From contig JNVV01000032.1 in NCBI GenBank assembly GCA_000733355.1, forward strand, positions 418,371-482,370: a DNA stretch of 64,000 bases. The letters run 5' to 3'. Position numbers and translations under genes: made by a program. This document shows, one piece after another, positions 24,501 through 35,882 of this stretch. The notes under the pieces were generated by a model. It saw nothing but the letters and a program-made list of their open reading frames with translations, was not told the DNA's origin and made no database searches. The DNA comes from Falciphora oryzae (lineage: Eukaryota > Ascomycota > Sordariomycetes > Magnaporthales > Magnaporthaceae). Numbering within the stretch: position 1 is the stretch's first letter; each line of letters opens with the position of its first letter.

Positions 24501-25521
24501 ACCCAACAGTGCAAATTGCAACCGACGGGGCGTCAGTCAGGAAGCAACCCAGGCGGGCCACCGGCGCTAGGCCCGTCTGGGACGGGCGACGTCTAGCATC
24601 CACCTCTCGACTAACATGCAAACCTATCCAAGCGCCAGGCGTGCCTTCCTCCACATTGAGCCGGGACAAGGGCCTTGCCTAACCTGACCACGCAACCAGG
24701 AAGTAACGACAAGGGAATGGATTTCCCTCTGGCACGCTTTGGTGAAATGCCTTGGTGGATGCGGAGGCTTTTCTCACCTTCGTCACCCCGTCAAGTCAAG
24801 CAAGCCTTGGTTCAGCCATATTACCTCTCAATTGGCCGGTCCATGACCTGCTGTCGTCCCTTTGCGTCCATCCCGAGCTTCTGTTTTCCACGACCGACCG
24901 CTTGCCGAGCCCGCCTGCCCTCCGGCTCCCACCTCACGGCCAGCAAGTGACGAAGCTCCCCAACCCAGTCCGCCAGGTAGCCGTCACTAGATAGCCGTCG
25001 CCGAACGAGACTGGCGATTCCTGGAAGCAGCAAAACAAAACCGCCCCTCCCCGCCCGCCTACCCACTGACTGCTCGGCCGGCTCGACCATTCTTTGACTT
25101 GGAGCACAAACGGACAAGCTTCAGGCCTACGCCTTTGTTGTGCCACCTAACTCAGCAGCAAGAGAGTTCCTGCCGCCATAGTTGTTCCCCCGTCGGGCTG
25201 GCTCCGCTATCCCGGGCAACTCTCCTCGCTTCGTTGTTGGAACATGCCTCGCTGCTTCTGAGAGCTTGGAATGCGCTGGGCCTGCTGCCCGCTCGTGAAA
25301 TCTCCAGGCGGCTGAGGCAAACTCCCGAGCCAAACCGGCGACTCTGCTGAGGCTGCACGACGTCGAGTTACCGAACGCCACCGCAACCGTCGGGTCATCT
25401 CCTCTCCACCCCTCTCTATTCTCGACGCCTACAAACGATCCCGCCGGACAGATTCGAGCTACGAGCCACCCGCATCATTGCATGCCCGCATCACGGCGGC
25501 TCCCCGAGACGTCCCTCCCTC
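15502..25521. other. Gene-free region, right part, upstream of the cyclin gene
   Basis: Ten kilobases with no gene I can support. ORFs of 100-285 codons occur on both strands, often overlapping (for example 21279-22091 minus against 21439-22296 plus), are Pro/Arg/Ser-rich and match no family I know. Homopolymer tracts are frequent: T run 17444-17460, A run 19484-19500, A-rich 20976-21022. From about 24700 the sequence becomes C/T-rich and runs directly into the cyclin ORF, as expected for a promoter or 5' leader. Several short ATG-initiated ORFs just upstream (for example 25478-25675) could be upstream ORFs in the transcript. Confidence 0.45.
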
Positions 25522-28033
25522 ATGTATTCTGTCGCTGGCTCACGCTCGTCCGCCGCTCGACCATTTCCTCCTTCCCCCACACACTTCTCCATCGCTAGAC
25601 CGAGCCAACCCGTCCGCCTGCCCTCGATCCCGTACCCGAAGCTCCACCGTCCCGAAGCTGCCGCTCACCCACTGAGCGGTCTTCGGACACCTCCGCTCGA
25701 AGACATGGGAACCACATACCACGCCCCGAACCTGGCGCCGTACGAGGGCCACCCACATGCCTCGTTACCGGGGTACTCGGCCTCGTTGGCCCAGACGGAC
25801 AGGACGCGCTCCACGCTGAGCGATGCACACGCTGCGCTGGATGGGTACTCGCGCTATCCTCCTCACACTCAGCAGGCGTCTGGACGACCTTCCCTGCTGA
25901 TCCCTCAGCAGACTCAGTCCCAAGCTCCGTCACAATCACATACTCATGCCGCCCAATACCACCAGCAACAACCGGCCTCGACCGTCTCACGGCCTAGCTT
26001 ATCTTCGGGGTCACATCCGCCCTCGCAGACTGGTTCCTTCTCGAGTTCGCATCCTGGAACCCCAAAATCGAACCGCTCGGTTGCTTCCCAAGGCACAATG
26101 TCCCGCAAGGACGTCGCTAGCCTAGCCGGACAAAGCTTAGACATTCCGAAATGCATCAGCACAAAGGGCGGAAGGCTGGCGGACTTGGCAGCTCAGGTTA
26201 GCGGACAGTTCCTATCTCTTAGTTTGTGCTGCTGTGCCAAAGCTTGATTCATCAACTAACCGACGCTACGAGCAGTTGACATGCTTCTTCTGGTTCGAGG
26301 CTCGCACAATTCACCAGCTCGCTGAGAAATTCGAGACTCTGCAAGGAACCGAGCCGGTTCGCAGGCTGACCCAACACGCTCTGCCCTCACAAAACTTCAA
26401 GGCTTGGGTCCATGGGATTCTTTCGACAACTCAGGTTACCCAGAATGTTGTCATTCTTGCTCTACTGTTTATTCACAGGCTCAAGGTGGGAAACCCAAAT
26501 GTTAAGGGCAGACCGGGAAGCGAGTATCGACTTCTTACCGTGGCTTTGATGCTTGGCAACAAATGTATGTGAACCCCACCCTGGCGAACCAAGCAAACTG
26601 CGTCCAATCAGAACAAGCCTCTAACCTCGGGTAAACTCGCAGTCCTTGACGACAACACCTATACCAACAAGACCTGGGCAGAGGTGTCTGGCATCTCGGT
26701 CCAAGAGATTCACGTTATGGAGGTGGAGTTTCTGAGTAACATGCGCTACAGCCTCTTGGTCTCCAAGGAGAAGTGGGAGGAGTGGCTCGTCAAGATGGCC
26801 AGGTTCTGGGAGTACTGTGAGGCGGCTACCAAGCCAATCTCACCCATTGCGATCCCGTCGCCTACCCACTTCCCGACCGCGACCTCGCCCGTTGCATCGC
26901 CGATGAGCCATTTACTGCTTACACCCAGTATCCACTCGAATCCGCCAGCCACGACGAGCTATTCCCCTAGCTACGCGGCCCCCAGCCAGCCCGCTTACGC
27001 AGTCGGCACCCAGTGGCCTGCGCCTCCCAATGGCCAGTCGCTGTCTCCCCTGGCAGGGAAGCCGGATGCGAGGAATGGATTTGCCAAGCGGCCACACAAC
27101 GAAGAGGACCCTACCGAACCTCCTGCCAAGCGAGTGTCTAGACAGCCCCAGCCTTTACCCCATCAGAGTCTCACTCTACACGGTCAGCAGCGGCCAGCCT
27201 CGTCGGTTGTGCCGCCAGATGCTCTCAGGCTGCCCACCCCCAACCTTACCCTCAACACAAACCAGCAGGTGCCAACGACGGCTGCCTATAACTCTGGCAC
27301 CAGCCACGCCCCTGCACAGCAGTCTGCCCTGTCACTACCGCCCTTAGTCCCCGGGGTCAGGGCTATGTCGACTGTCTATCCGGCCACGACGTCCACGAAC
27401 TATTCACCGAATGTCATGATCACGTCCGGGCCGATAGCCCAGCCTGTTGCTCCATCGGTCACAACGCCCGTCGCCACTTCGGCTCCTTCTGGCTTCCCGC
27501 CAGCGACAAACTATGGGACACCAACCAAGCGCCACAGCCCGGGCTCACTGACTCCCGCTGCTGCCGCCGCTCTGGGCAACTCGTCCCCCCTGACCGAGTC
27601 GTTTGCCCATGGCCATCCGGGAGTCCGTACGCCCATCTCGCACTCGCCATCAGTCTACCTGCAACACCGTGCAAGCCCGTACCGGCCTGTGCGCCATGTC
27701 AACACTCTGCTCTATCCGCCACCGTCTGCTAGCCTCCACGAGTACCATCTTTCTGGCTCGGGCATGATCCCGCCCACACAGATGCACTACCAGCCTCTTG
27801 GTCGCAGGAACGAATACCGCACAGGCATCGTGCCCGAGTTCACATTGACGGCCCAGCAGCAGCAACAACAGCAGTATGCCAGGCAAGGCGGGTCCGTGAC
27901 GCCACTTTTCCCTGGAAACACGACTTCGCACCAGCAGCAACATCAGCAGCACCAGCAGCCGCAGCCGCGCTCTATGCTGGGACACGGCCAGACCCACGAC
28001 CATAGCCAGCATCACATGCATTATCCGAATTAG
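25522..28033 (+). CDS. Pho85-type cyclin, Pcl/Clg1-like
   Basis: Exons: 25522-26196 (or from 25705), 26276-26564 and 26643-28033; introns of 79 and 78 nt with canonical ends and matching phases. Product about 784 aa, or 723 aa from the second Met (MGTTYHAP), which is the likelier start because the first 61 residues look like translated leader. The cyclin box spans the exon junctions: LTCFFWFEARTIHQLAEKF, FKAWVHGILSTTQVTQNVV, ALLFIHRLK, EYRLLTVALMLGNK joined to FLDDNTYTNKTWAEVSGI, then EIHVMEVEFLSNMRYSL. The LDDNTYTNKTW block is typical of cyclins that bind the Pho85 kinase, as opposed to the main cell-cycle kinase. The N-terminal 160 and C-terminal 400 residues are disordered, rich in Ser, Pro and Gln, ending in His/Gln runs (about 27910-27960). 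Predicted role: kinase partner in growth or nutrient control. Confidence 0.88.
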
Positions 28034-29342
28034 GAGAAGCGAATTCTGCTTGAGAAGCTGAGGCAGATCGCAAACCAGGACCGAATTCTTGGCTTCAGTC
28101 GACATTCGAGTGCGCCACGACTCGGATAGACATCACATCCATTTTGCCTCTGACTGCCGTCAGCCTATCGATGGCTCGACTGTTTCGAGGACACTATCAC
28201 TTTGGCAGATGGCCCCAATTCTTTTTGCAGTCTTATGCATCATTTTTTATGAAATTCTTCAGGCGTTTGGTTCTTTTTACGGCCATTAGAGACCCACAGC
28301 CACTCATGAGTGCAAGGACTGGGTTTACGCATAGCATTGCATTGTCGCGGAGTTTTGGTCTTTACTTTGGCTTTCTCTACATATATCGCGCCATCCGTGG
28401 TGTAGCGCGGCCTTTCATCTTTTTTTTTTTTTTTTTTTTTTTTTCTTTCTTTTTATGCTTGGTCACGCTCTCTGGCGTAACAGGGAAGCGGTCCCGGCTT
28501 GGTACAGTCACTCCTTGGTGGAAACAGGATTATGATGGCTCAACGACATAGGTAGTCTCGCTTCTTCTAGGAGAAGCACACCACACAGGACGGGCAGCGA
28601 GGCCTCGCGGCTCTTGAGGGAACTGGTGCAGGCTCCTTGGCCGCCTGCTTCCCATTGATTATTCGAGTAATCTACGAGATCCTCAGTCTTGACAAGCTCC
28701 CCATTTGCGTGATTCCCCAACCCGCAAACTATTCTTCTGTCTGCCAGGTCCCTTTTCCTTGCGCACTCGTAATGGCCCTGGCTTGCGCAAAGCCAGTAAT
28801 CATGGGACACCTCGAGGGCTACGTCCGTGGGACGTGCTTGGGAAGCCGACAACATCTCCTCCGTCAATTTAACCCCATAGCCTGAGATTAGGCCCTGATA
28901 TTGCTCGATGTGCTTGAGCGATGCGGGGTGTTGATGCTGTTTTAATTGATCGGTGCGGCAGTGACACCCAGGCAGTTCATTTCCATGCTGCCCCCTGCCC
29001 TGCTCTCGCTTTCCTCATCTGCCGAGCCAGACGGGTTCGGCCACCGGTGCGGTGCATACGGCAATTACCCATAGCCGCCCATTCCCACGAGCACTCGGAT
29101 TCGGGCGTGTATAAATAAATACAATAAAGAGAAGCCGGCGGGGTGGCGCGACCGCAAAGGTGGCCGCTTTGTATAAATGAGCGCCCAAGCCTTTTTTTCA
29201 GTTCCCCCATCAGGTGCCCTGCCCTGTCTTGGCTCATACACGGGCACGTCTGCTGCGACTCGGCGACACTGCGCTGCTTTACTTTTTCCGTGCATGCCCC
29301 TTCGATAAGCCTCTGGTATTCCGAAACAAGCACACCGGCGAC
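28034..29342. other. Intergenic: cyclin 3' region and lectin promoter
   Basis: The first part probably carries the cyclin 3' UTR and includes a 25-nt T run (28420-28444). A 119-codon minus-strand ORF (28508-28867) has no recognisable domain, and I do not call it a gene. The right end is the promoter region of the lectin gene. Confidence 0.5.
29110..29178 (+). promoter_or_regulatory. Two TATA-like boxes upstream of the lectin gene
   Basis: TATAAATA at 29110-29117 and TATAAAT at 29172-29178 lie about 230 and 170 bases before the ATG at 29343. Such strong TATA boxes are common at highly regulated fungal genes. Assignment by position and motif only. Confidence 0.4.
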
Positions 29343-30383
29343 ATGGTGCACCTCTCCGGCCTCGTGCTGGGCGCGCTCGCCGCCGCGGGGAGCCTGGCGC
29401 AGGTCCAGGTGCCCGAGGGCTACCGCGCCGTCTACATGACGTCGATGCAGAACACCAAGTTTGTGGTGCAGCCCAAGACGCTGTCGGTCGGGAGCACGTT
29501 GGTCGTGTTAGTAACTATCCCCGTTTCCTCCCCTCCTCTTCCTGTGCTGTTTTTTTTTTTTTCTCTTATCTCAGTCTGCATCTGAAAGGCCCGGCTGACC
29601 ACGTATTATCTCTCGCCTCTGGCATCCCTCTGGATGGCTGCCCTTACTTTGCTTCCCCATTTCCAGACAGCCGCTCAGCAGCAAGGCGGAGCAGCAGTGG
29701 TACATCAAGGCCGGCGTGACCAAGATCCAGCTGGCCGAGACCAATTGGTGTATGGACGCCGGCGCCAAGAGTAAGTCGGGGTTTTTGCCTTCTCGCCCTC
29801 GTCCTGCCGCCGCCGGCAGGGGATCGGTTTTCCACCTTTGTGTGGGTATGCTTTGGGGACTGACCGAAGGCCCCATGTCGTATATAGGCAACTGGAAGAA
29901 CATGGCGAACATCTATCTCCGCGAGTGCTCGACGACCGAGGCCGGCCAGGTGTGGAACGCTCTCGCGGATGGCCGGATCGCTGTTGATGCGTCGCCGAAG
30001 CCGCGTAGGTCTCTTGTCTTTTTTTACGACTCCTCCGTCCCCTTCTATTCCCTTTTCTACTCTCCGCTTCTGTCCCATCTCCTGTTCCACCTGTCATTCC
30101 CCCTTCGTTCCCCCTCGACTCCCCTCTTTTGTCTTCTGCGGCTATCAGGTTTTCGTTTCGAAATGACTTTATGAGGCTGAGATAAGGTTTGCAACGCGAC
30201 AACTAACCTCTGGACTTAACCCTCCGGGCCGTCTCCGCTACAACAGAACAATGCATCGACCTCCAGTATCTTAGAGCCACAGCCGGCAATCCGGTTGGCC
30301 TCTACAGCTGCGCGGGTCTCGGGAACATAGGGGCAAGAGATGCTGGGATTAACTGGCCTTTGGTAAACGTTACAAAGCCGTAA
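29343..30383 (+). CDS. Small secreted ricin-B-type (beta-trefoil) lectin-like protein
   Basis: Four exons: 29343-29510, 29671-29770, 29888-30004 and 30247-30383, all joining in phase, 173 aa. Exon 1 encodes a signal peptide (MVHLSGLVLGALAAAGSLA) and the start of the mature protein. The body shows the spaced Q-X-W pattern of ricin-B folds: EQQWYIKAG, GQVWNALADGRIAVDA and CIDLQYLRA. It also has paired motifs NWCMDAGAKS and LRECSTTEAG, and four cysteines (NWC, REC, QCI, YSC) that could form two disulfides. The first intron is the least certain: the acceptor after CCAGACAG at 29670 is used because it keeps the frame, whereas the earlier CCAG does not. Predicted to be exported and to bind glycans; there is no catalytic domain. 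Target unknown. Confidence 0.75.
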
Positions 30384-31106
30384 AACGGATGAACGGGCGG
30401 GCTGTTGCAGTTTTTTCAAGTCTTCCTTCGCAGGAGTGGGGGTTGGTTGGCAAAGGGGTTGTCGGTTACGTCACTCACTTTTGACTTCCACCTCATTGCT
30501 AGCGGGGTGAAAGGCATGGAGGCAGATCGCCTAGGGGGATCTATAGGACTACCACGTGCCGCAAGAAGCAAAATGGTAGGGAGATGAAATATGGAGTAAC
30601 CAAGGGTAAACTATTTGAATCAAATAACCCTTTTTCTTGTCAAGCAATCGCTCTAGTGACTGTCTCGTGACAAGAAGCGCCGCTCGAGTGAACGTAGTCG
30701 GTTCAGGGATGAGTTGCCGAAGTGGAAGTTTGGTTGTGAAAAAAAGTGTGACTGAGGTTGTCGAACAGTGCAAGTATCGGGAAAATGGAGGCTTTAAAAC
30801 AACAGAAAAGGCAACGAGACAGAGGCCAACTCCCTCTGCTTGGTCGGAAACTGTCATGAGTGAACACTTTAACGGAAGAGTCGAAACCAAAATAGAGGCG
30901 CAAATCAAACCGAAAACCTCTCTGTTAACACTCTCCGTTCATCATCATCAGAGCGCGTCATCAAGGGTTCATAAGGTCGTCCAGGGCCTTGAATCTTGAA
31001 GATATTCTTTGCTATCTTTGGGAGGTCGAACTATTTGTCATTGGGCTGCTGCATGCGCTCTACTCTGCAATATAAAGCACATGATGCCGTCACCGTGGAG
31101 CTAATT
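30384..31106. other. Intergenic between convergent genes
   Basis: About 720 bases between the lectin stop and the MFS stop. ORFs on both strands at 30549-30999 overlap and show no domain. Probably the 3' ends of both transcripts. Confidence 0.45.
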
Positions 31107-32865
31107 CTATAGTAAATATCTGTAATTAGGAGACATGTCCCCCAACTCAGTCTTCTCCTCCTCCGTCAGGCTCGAGCTATGCGCCGCCTCCCCGTCACGT
31201 TTCCTGTTCGCCGCCCAGCACGCGACGCCGTACATGACACAGGCGATGATGCTGAGCACCGTGAACGAAATCGAGATGGAATAGCCGGGGATAAAGAAGG
31301 GCGCGTCCTTCTTGAGGAAGGCGTAGACGGCGATGATCCCTCCGATGTTGCCGAAGCCCACCTGCCAGGCGCTGCCGACGGCGCGGCGGTGGTGGCCGCC
31401 CAGGTTCATGTTGAACCAGCACACGATGATGGGCATGGCCGTGTACGCGCCCATGGCGACGAGGAAGAGGCCGGCGTACTGGACGTTGGTGTTGTTGTGG
31501 ACGGCGATCAGGATGGCGAAGCCCGAGATGCAGATCACGATGGCCGAGACGGCAAAGGCGAAGCGGTGGCGGGTCCGGTCCGACAGGTACGCGCACAGCA
31601 TCGAGAAGCCGAACGAGGCGGCCCAGGGAGGGACACTTGACGCGGCAGGTTAGCGCGGACGCCATAGGGGAGCATGGGGGGCATAGGATGTCTTACCTGT
31701 GCAGCTGTGTCTGGATCGGGTCGTAGCCGTATGTTTGCAGGATGCCCGGAGCGAAATAGGCATATCCATAAGCCGGAACAATTAGTCCAAAATACATGAA
31801 GCCTCCGAGGGTAACCTTGTAGTCGCGGAACACGTTGCCGACGTCGCGCAGTGTGATGCTTCGCTCGGCGGCGGACCGGCCTTGGTCGATGCGGAGGCGC
31901 GCCGTCACGAAGGCCCTCTCCTCGGGGGTGAGCCACTTGCTCTCCTCGGGGAAGTCTGGGAGCAGGAAGAAGAAGAAGATAGAGATGAAGACGGTGAGCG
32001 CGCCCTCGATGATGAAGATCCACCTCCAGCCCTGGTAGCCCCTGAGGCCGTCCATCTTCCCAATCGCCGCGGCCAGCAGGCCTCCAAAGGCGCCGGCGAG
32101 GGTCGTCGAATTAAAAAAGAATGAGTACCGCTTTTGCGCTTCGTGGCGGCGGTACCACATGCCGATTAGATAAAAGGCGCCCGGGAACATTCCCGTCTCG
32201 AAGACGCCGAGGAAGAAGCGGGTGGCGACGAGCCCGCCGTAGCTCGTCACGAAACCCTGGATGAGGGTGACGAGGCCGAAGCCTGCCATGTTGATGGTGA
32301 GCCATATATGTGGGCGGAACTTCTTGAGCAGGATGTTACTCGGGATTTCAAGGAGAATGTATGGCACGAAAAAGACCACGAGGGCGTTGTTGTAGCGGGT
32401 TCCATCGAGGTGCAGCTCTTCGGAGAGCCCAAACACGTTCGCGTTTGCAATGTTGACTGCGCTGCTGGTTAGCTGGCGAAGCATGGCTGCGTTCAGGGGT
32501 AGCACGTGATGTTGTTGGATGTGCAGTCGGGCAGCTGGCGGGCTAAAGTCCCGCCGACGCGCCCACGGCCAGAGAGACCGCGACCAGCCTGCGACAGCTC
32601 AACACTCGGATTCATGCTTATACATACCTCGGTCGAGAAAGGCCAGGAGGTACATGATGCAAAGAAAAGGGATGACGTGCAGGTCGATGCGCGTTATCAG
32701 CTTCCGCTCGGTCGTGTGCGGCGGGCACTGCGCGTCGAGCAGCTCCTCGTCGTCGTCCCGGCGCAGGGCCGGCGGCGGCGGGGACGCGCCGGCCTTGTCA
32801 TGGTGCTTCTTCTCCGCGTCCCAGTCGCCCGCGGGTGAAGGGTTCTTGGGCGAGTCGGGCGCCAT
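31107..32865 (-). CDS. MFS transporter, Dal5-like anion:cation symporter family
   Basis: Three exons: 32628-32865, 31697-32456 and 31635-31107; introns of 171 and 61 nt; phases agree; 508 aa. After a charged cytosolic N-terminus comes the first helix IPFLCIMYLLAFLDR, joined by splicing to VNIANANVFGL. This is the conserved start of the allantoate/pantothenate/nicotinate permease family. Other family marks are VVFFVPYILLEIPSNILL, ATRFFLGVFETGMFPGAFYL, GWRWIFIIEGALTVF and the loop LPDFPEESKWLTPEERAF. The C-terminal half contains the remaining helices (MPIIVCWFNMNLGGHHRRA, VGFGNIGGIIAVYAFL). About 12 membrane segments in the plasma membrane; expected substrates are small organic anions or vitamins, but the exact one cannot be read. 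It ends in the hydrophilic tail SSLTEEEKTELGDMSPNY. Confidence 0.9.
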
Positions 32866-33969
32866 GGCGGAAAGGCTGCTGGAAAGCTCGCTCGGGCTGG
32901 CTGGGCGCTAGCGGGCTTGGCCTCGGTTGTGGCGTCTGCTGGCGAGGGTGTGTTTGCTGCAGGCTTCTGCTTCTTCTTCTGCCGAATGGACGCGGAACGG
33001 GAAACAGCCCAGGAGCCCCCGGGGAAAGGAAGGGAAAGGAGAAGGGGAAAGAAAAGAAGGAAGAGGAGGCAGACGGCCAGAGCAAAATCCGCTGGAAACC
33101 TCGGGCGTCGGCAGCTTTTATTACTGCCGTGGTCGGACAAGATCGCCCAGCCGGTTCCCGAGCGAAGCCTCTTCTGGTCAGGTTTCCATGGTGCTGACAG
33201 CCGCATATTTTGATTTTTTCCTTCTGTTAGCGTCGCCATTCGCTGTGGAGCTTGACTGCGGCCAGGGGGTAGCATGTCCGATTCGCCCCCGCCCCCCGGG
33301 CCTAAAATGTAACCAGCCATCTCCAACTGGCACTCTCTCGGAAAGCCCGGGACGCGGTAGTGCATATGATTCGTACGTGCCGACGCTTGACCTGCACGGA
33401 TGGATCTGGCCGTGGTGCTCTGTTAGTGTTTTGGAACCAAAAAGCGAAAACACGGGCGGTGGAAAGGCACCTCTGAGAATCGAGTCCCCATTGAGCGTCC
33501 ATCCATCTCCAATCCTAACCCCGCAGGAGCTGGGCCTCCCCGCAAATTAGGGATCCGACTCCACGCTAAGGGCCGGAAATCGGAGCTCAGCCCAGCGATG
33601 GGGTGCAAAAACTTGACCCTAAATGTTGAGCTCGACGGAAAACACTTGACCAAGACTCGATTCGAGAACCCACGTGAGGACCATGTATATGCATGCACAT
33701 CATGCGGCAAGGCATGGAAGTGCCCGGCCGCTCGCTGACAAGAGTACCTGGGTGTACCCGGACGATGCGAGTTTAGGTGTCGGGAACGCTCTGTCAGATG
33801 TCATCAATGTCGCGGGATGTGCCCGAAAAGGACCGAAACAACGAATGCTGACGATTCGGCTGGACTAGACTGGCTGGTGGCTGCACTAGGCGTTTTGTTT
33901 TATCGACACAGGCACAATACGACCAAACAAACAAATTGGCACACACTTGGGCCACGATCCCACGCCGCC
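32866..33969. other. Intergenic, MFS promoter side
   Basis: About 1.1 kb between the MFS start and the aldolase-like stop. It contains a purine-rich stretch at 33020-33075 just upstream of the MFS gene (pyrimidine-rich on its coding strand), common in fungal promoters. No gene seen. Confidence 0.45.
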
Positions 33970-35598
33970 CTATCTCTTGCTGGACCCCGCAGACTCCAGG
34001 TCGTTCTTGAACTGCGCGCTCGCCCTGACCTCGGCGGCCCAGTCCTGCCAGCACCTGGCGGCGACGGCGTCGTTCATCTCGCGGCTGTCGGCGACCTCGG
34101 CCTGGTCGAGGAAGCGGACCCAGGCCCCGTCCGCCGCTCCACGCGCCAGGCTCTCGGCCTGCAGCTGCATCTGCGCGTTCTCCTGCGTGTGGATCGCCCG
34201 GTACACCGCCTGCTCCAGCGACGAGCCCCAGCTGACAAACCCGTGGCCCCTCTGGACCACGACGGCTTTTGCAGGCGTCTGCTGCTGCTCCTGCCTTGCG
34301 TTTGGCCCCTCCGTGTTCGCAGCTCCGTTGCCGTTGTCGCCGGCGTCTTTGCTGACCACCCCCTCCGCGCCTTCTTGGCCGCCACCGCCACCGCCACCGC
34401 TGTCGCGTTTGTCATCTCTAGCGAATGCCAAGGCGAGCGCGTCGCCCATCTGCTGTGAGCTGATGAGCAGGTCCTGCTTGTCGGCCGCCGCGCGGTGCCG
34501 CCACGGGTCGAACACGGGCACGCTCTCCCCAAGGAACCCGGCCGCGTGCCAGACGGGCCGGAGCGGGCGGCCGGCGGCGGCGAGGGCGACGACCGGCTTG
34601 GACGGCGCGTGCACCACGCTCTGCACGCCCGGGAACCTCCGATAGATCTCCGAGTGGATGAACCTCTCCAAGTGCGGCGCTGGTGCCGCGTCGTCGACCT
34701 GCATCGCGCTGCCGGCGCCGCCGTTGGTGGCCGTGGTGGTCGCTGTGGCAACATCTCCTCCGCCCTCCTTGCTGCTGTTCTTGTCGTCGGTGCTCTCGCC
34801 AGCGCCTCCGGAGGTGACATGGCTGTCGTGGCTGACGGGGAACACGACCATGTCGTACTGATTTCGGACCAGCGACGCCGGCTTGGTGCCTGTCATGATG
34901 AACGTGCCGTGATCCTCCGGGTTGCGGATCGAGACATGGCCGCATCCGCCGAGCAGGCCGTGCTGCGCTAGGACGTGGTTGGCCGTGATGAAGTTGGATA
35001 GCAGCTCGCGCCGCTCCTGGTTGCTCGTCGTGGACATGAGCGAGACGGCCGCCTGGGTCGGGGTTTCTGGGCCTAGAGAGGGCTGCTTGTCTGGTTGCTT
35101 GTCTGGCTGCTTGTCCGATTCCTTATCTGGCTGGGACTCTTGCTGTTGCTGCAGCTGTTGCTGCAGCTGTTGTTGCTGCTGCTGCTGCTGCTTCTGGCTG
35201 TCTGGTTTGGCTGCTGCCTCCGGCCGCGCCTCTTCCTTGCGGAAAAAGAAGGGCTTTGGAAACCTACGGCTGGGAGAAGACCGTGAGGCGAGCATTTTGG
35301 CAGTTTGCTTTTGTAGGTTTTGCTGTGGGATCTGGAACAACGAGAGCAGCTCATCCGGGGCAGAGACCTGGCCAAATAAACGGGCGATGGGATGGTGAGC
35401 CCCCATGGCTGCCTCCCATGGCTGCCTTGTTTGTCCTCCAGGTTCCCGGTGCCTTGACGTCAGCCCTAGATCACCGGAAAGCATAAAGATGGGATAAAAC
35501 GGCTGCTGGCAGTGTTGGATACGCGGTGAGCGCATGTGACGAACATTTCCCCAGATCCGCTCGGCCTTGGACCCCAGTCTGAGACGGGCGGGATTCAT
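33970..35598 (-). CDS. Class II aldolase/adducin-like protein
   Basis: One uninterrupted ORF of 542 codons. The likely start is one of Met65 (35406) or Met102 (35295); the first 64 residues are unlike coding sequence of the family. The segment from Met102 (LASRSSPSRRFPKPFFFR) is basic and could be a mitochondrial presequence. The fold starts at residue 195: RRELLSNFITANHVLAQHGL, GCGHVSIRNPEDHGTFIMTG, FIHSEIYRRFPGVQSVVHA and RGHGFVSWGSSLEQAVYRAI with TQENAQMQL. The family binds a metal through three His; His330 and His452 fit, but the second His of the usual H-X-H is Pro332. Low-complexity inserts (Q tract 137-153, a DKQP repeat, Thr/Gly-rich 265-305, poly-Gly 400-410) interrupt the domain. 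Likely an enzyme or scaffold acting on a small sugar-type substrate; catalysis is doubtful given the missing ligand. Confidence 0.8.
   Translation of the reverse strand: MNPARLRLGSKAERIWGNVRHMRSPRIQHCQQPFYPIFMLSGDLGLTSRHREPGGQTRQPWEAAMGAHHPIARLFGQVSAPDELLSLFQIPQQNLQKQTAKMLASRSSPSRRFPKPFFFRKEEARPEAAAKPDSQKQQQQQQQQLQQQLQQQQESQPDKESDKQPDKQPDKQPSLGPETPTQAAVSLMSTTSNQERRELLSNFITANHVLAQHGLLGGCGHVSIRNPEDHGTFIMTGTKPASLVRNQYDMVVFPVSHDSHVTSGGAGESTDDKNSSKEGGGDVATATTTATNGGAGSAMQVDDAAPAPHLERFIHSEIYRRFPGVQSVVHAPSKPVVALAAAGRPLRPVWHAAGFLGESVPVFDPWRHRAAADKQDLLISSQQMGDALALAFARDDKRDSGGGGGGGQEGAEGVVSKDAGDNGNGAANTEGPNARQEQQQTPAKAVVVQRGHGFVSWGSSLEQAVYRAIHTQENAQMQLQAESLARGAADGAWVRFLDQAEVADSREMNDAVAARCWQDWAAEVRASAQFKNDLESAGSSKR
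35080..35190 (-). repeat. In-gene CAG/CAA and DKQP repeats
   Basis: Within the aldolase-like gene, a run coding mostly Gln (about 35140-35190) is followed by a 12-base unit coding D-K-Q-P, repeated three times (35080-35115). Both are slippage-prone and could vary in length between strains. Confidence 0.8.
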
Positions 35599-35882
35599 CA
35601 GATATGATGCAGTTGTAACGAGATGAGGATGCTACGTTTATTTGTTAGTGTAAGCAAGCAACAGGATGTCAAGGCTGAGATCACAACGGCACGACGAGCC
35701 GAAAGAAGGACGCACTGTGAGGCTGAACCCCGCAACCTTGACGGTCACGTGGACCCCAGATATCGACACAGCCCCTGACGACGATCGCGCGCAAGTGCCG
35801 ACCAAGCAAAGCCAACCAGTCTATTAACTCCTGAGCTGCCATATATGATTTAATCACTCAAGACGCAAAAAATACCCGGCCC
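35599..35882. other. Intergenic
   Basis: About 280 bases between two minus-strand genes. It holds the aldolase-like promoter side and the 3' end of the nitroreductase transcript. Nothing else seen. Confidence 0.5.
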
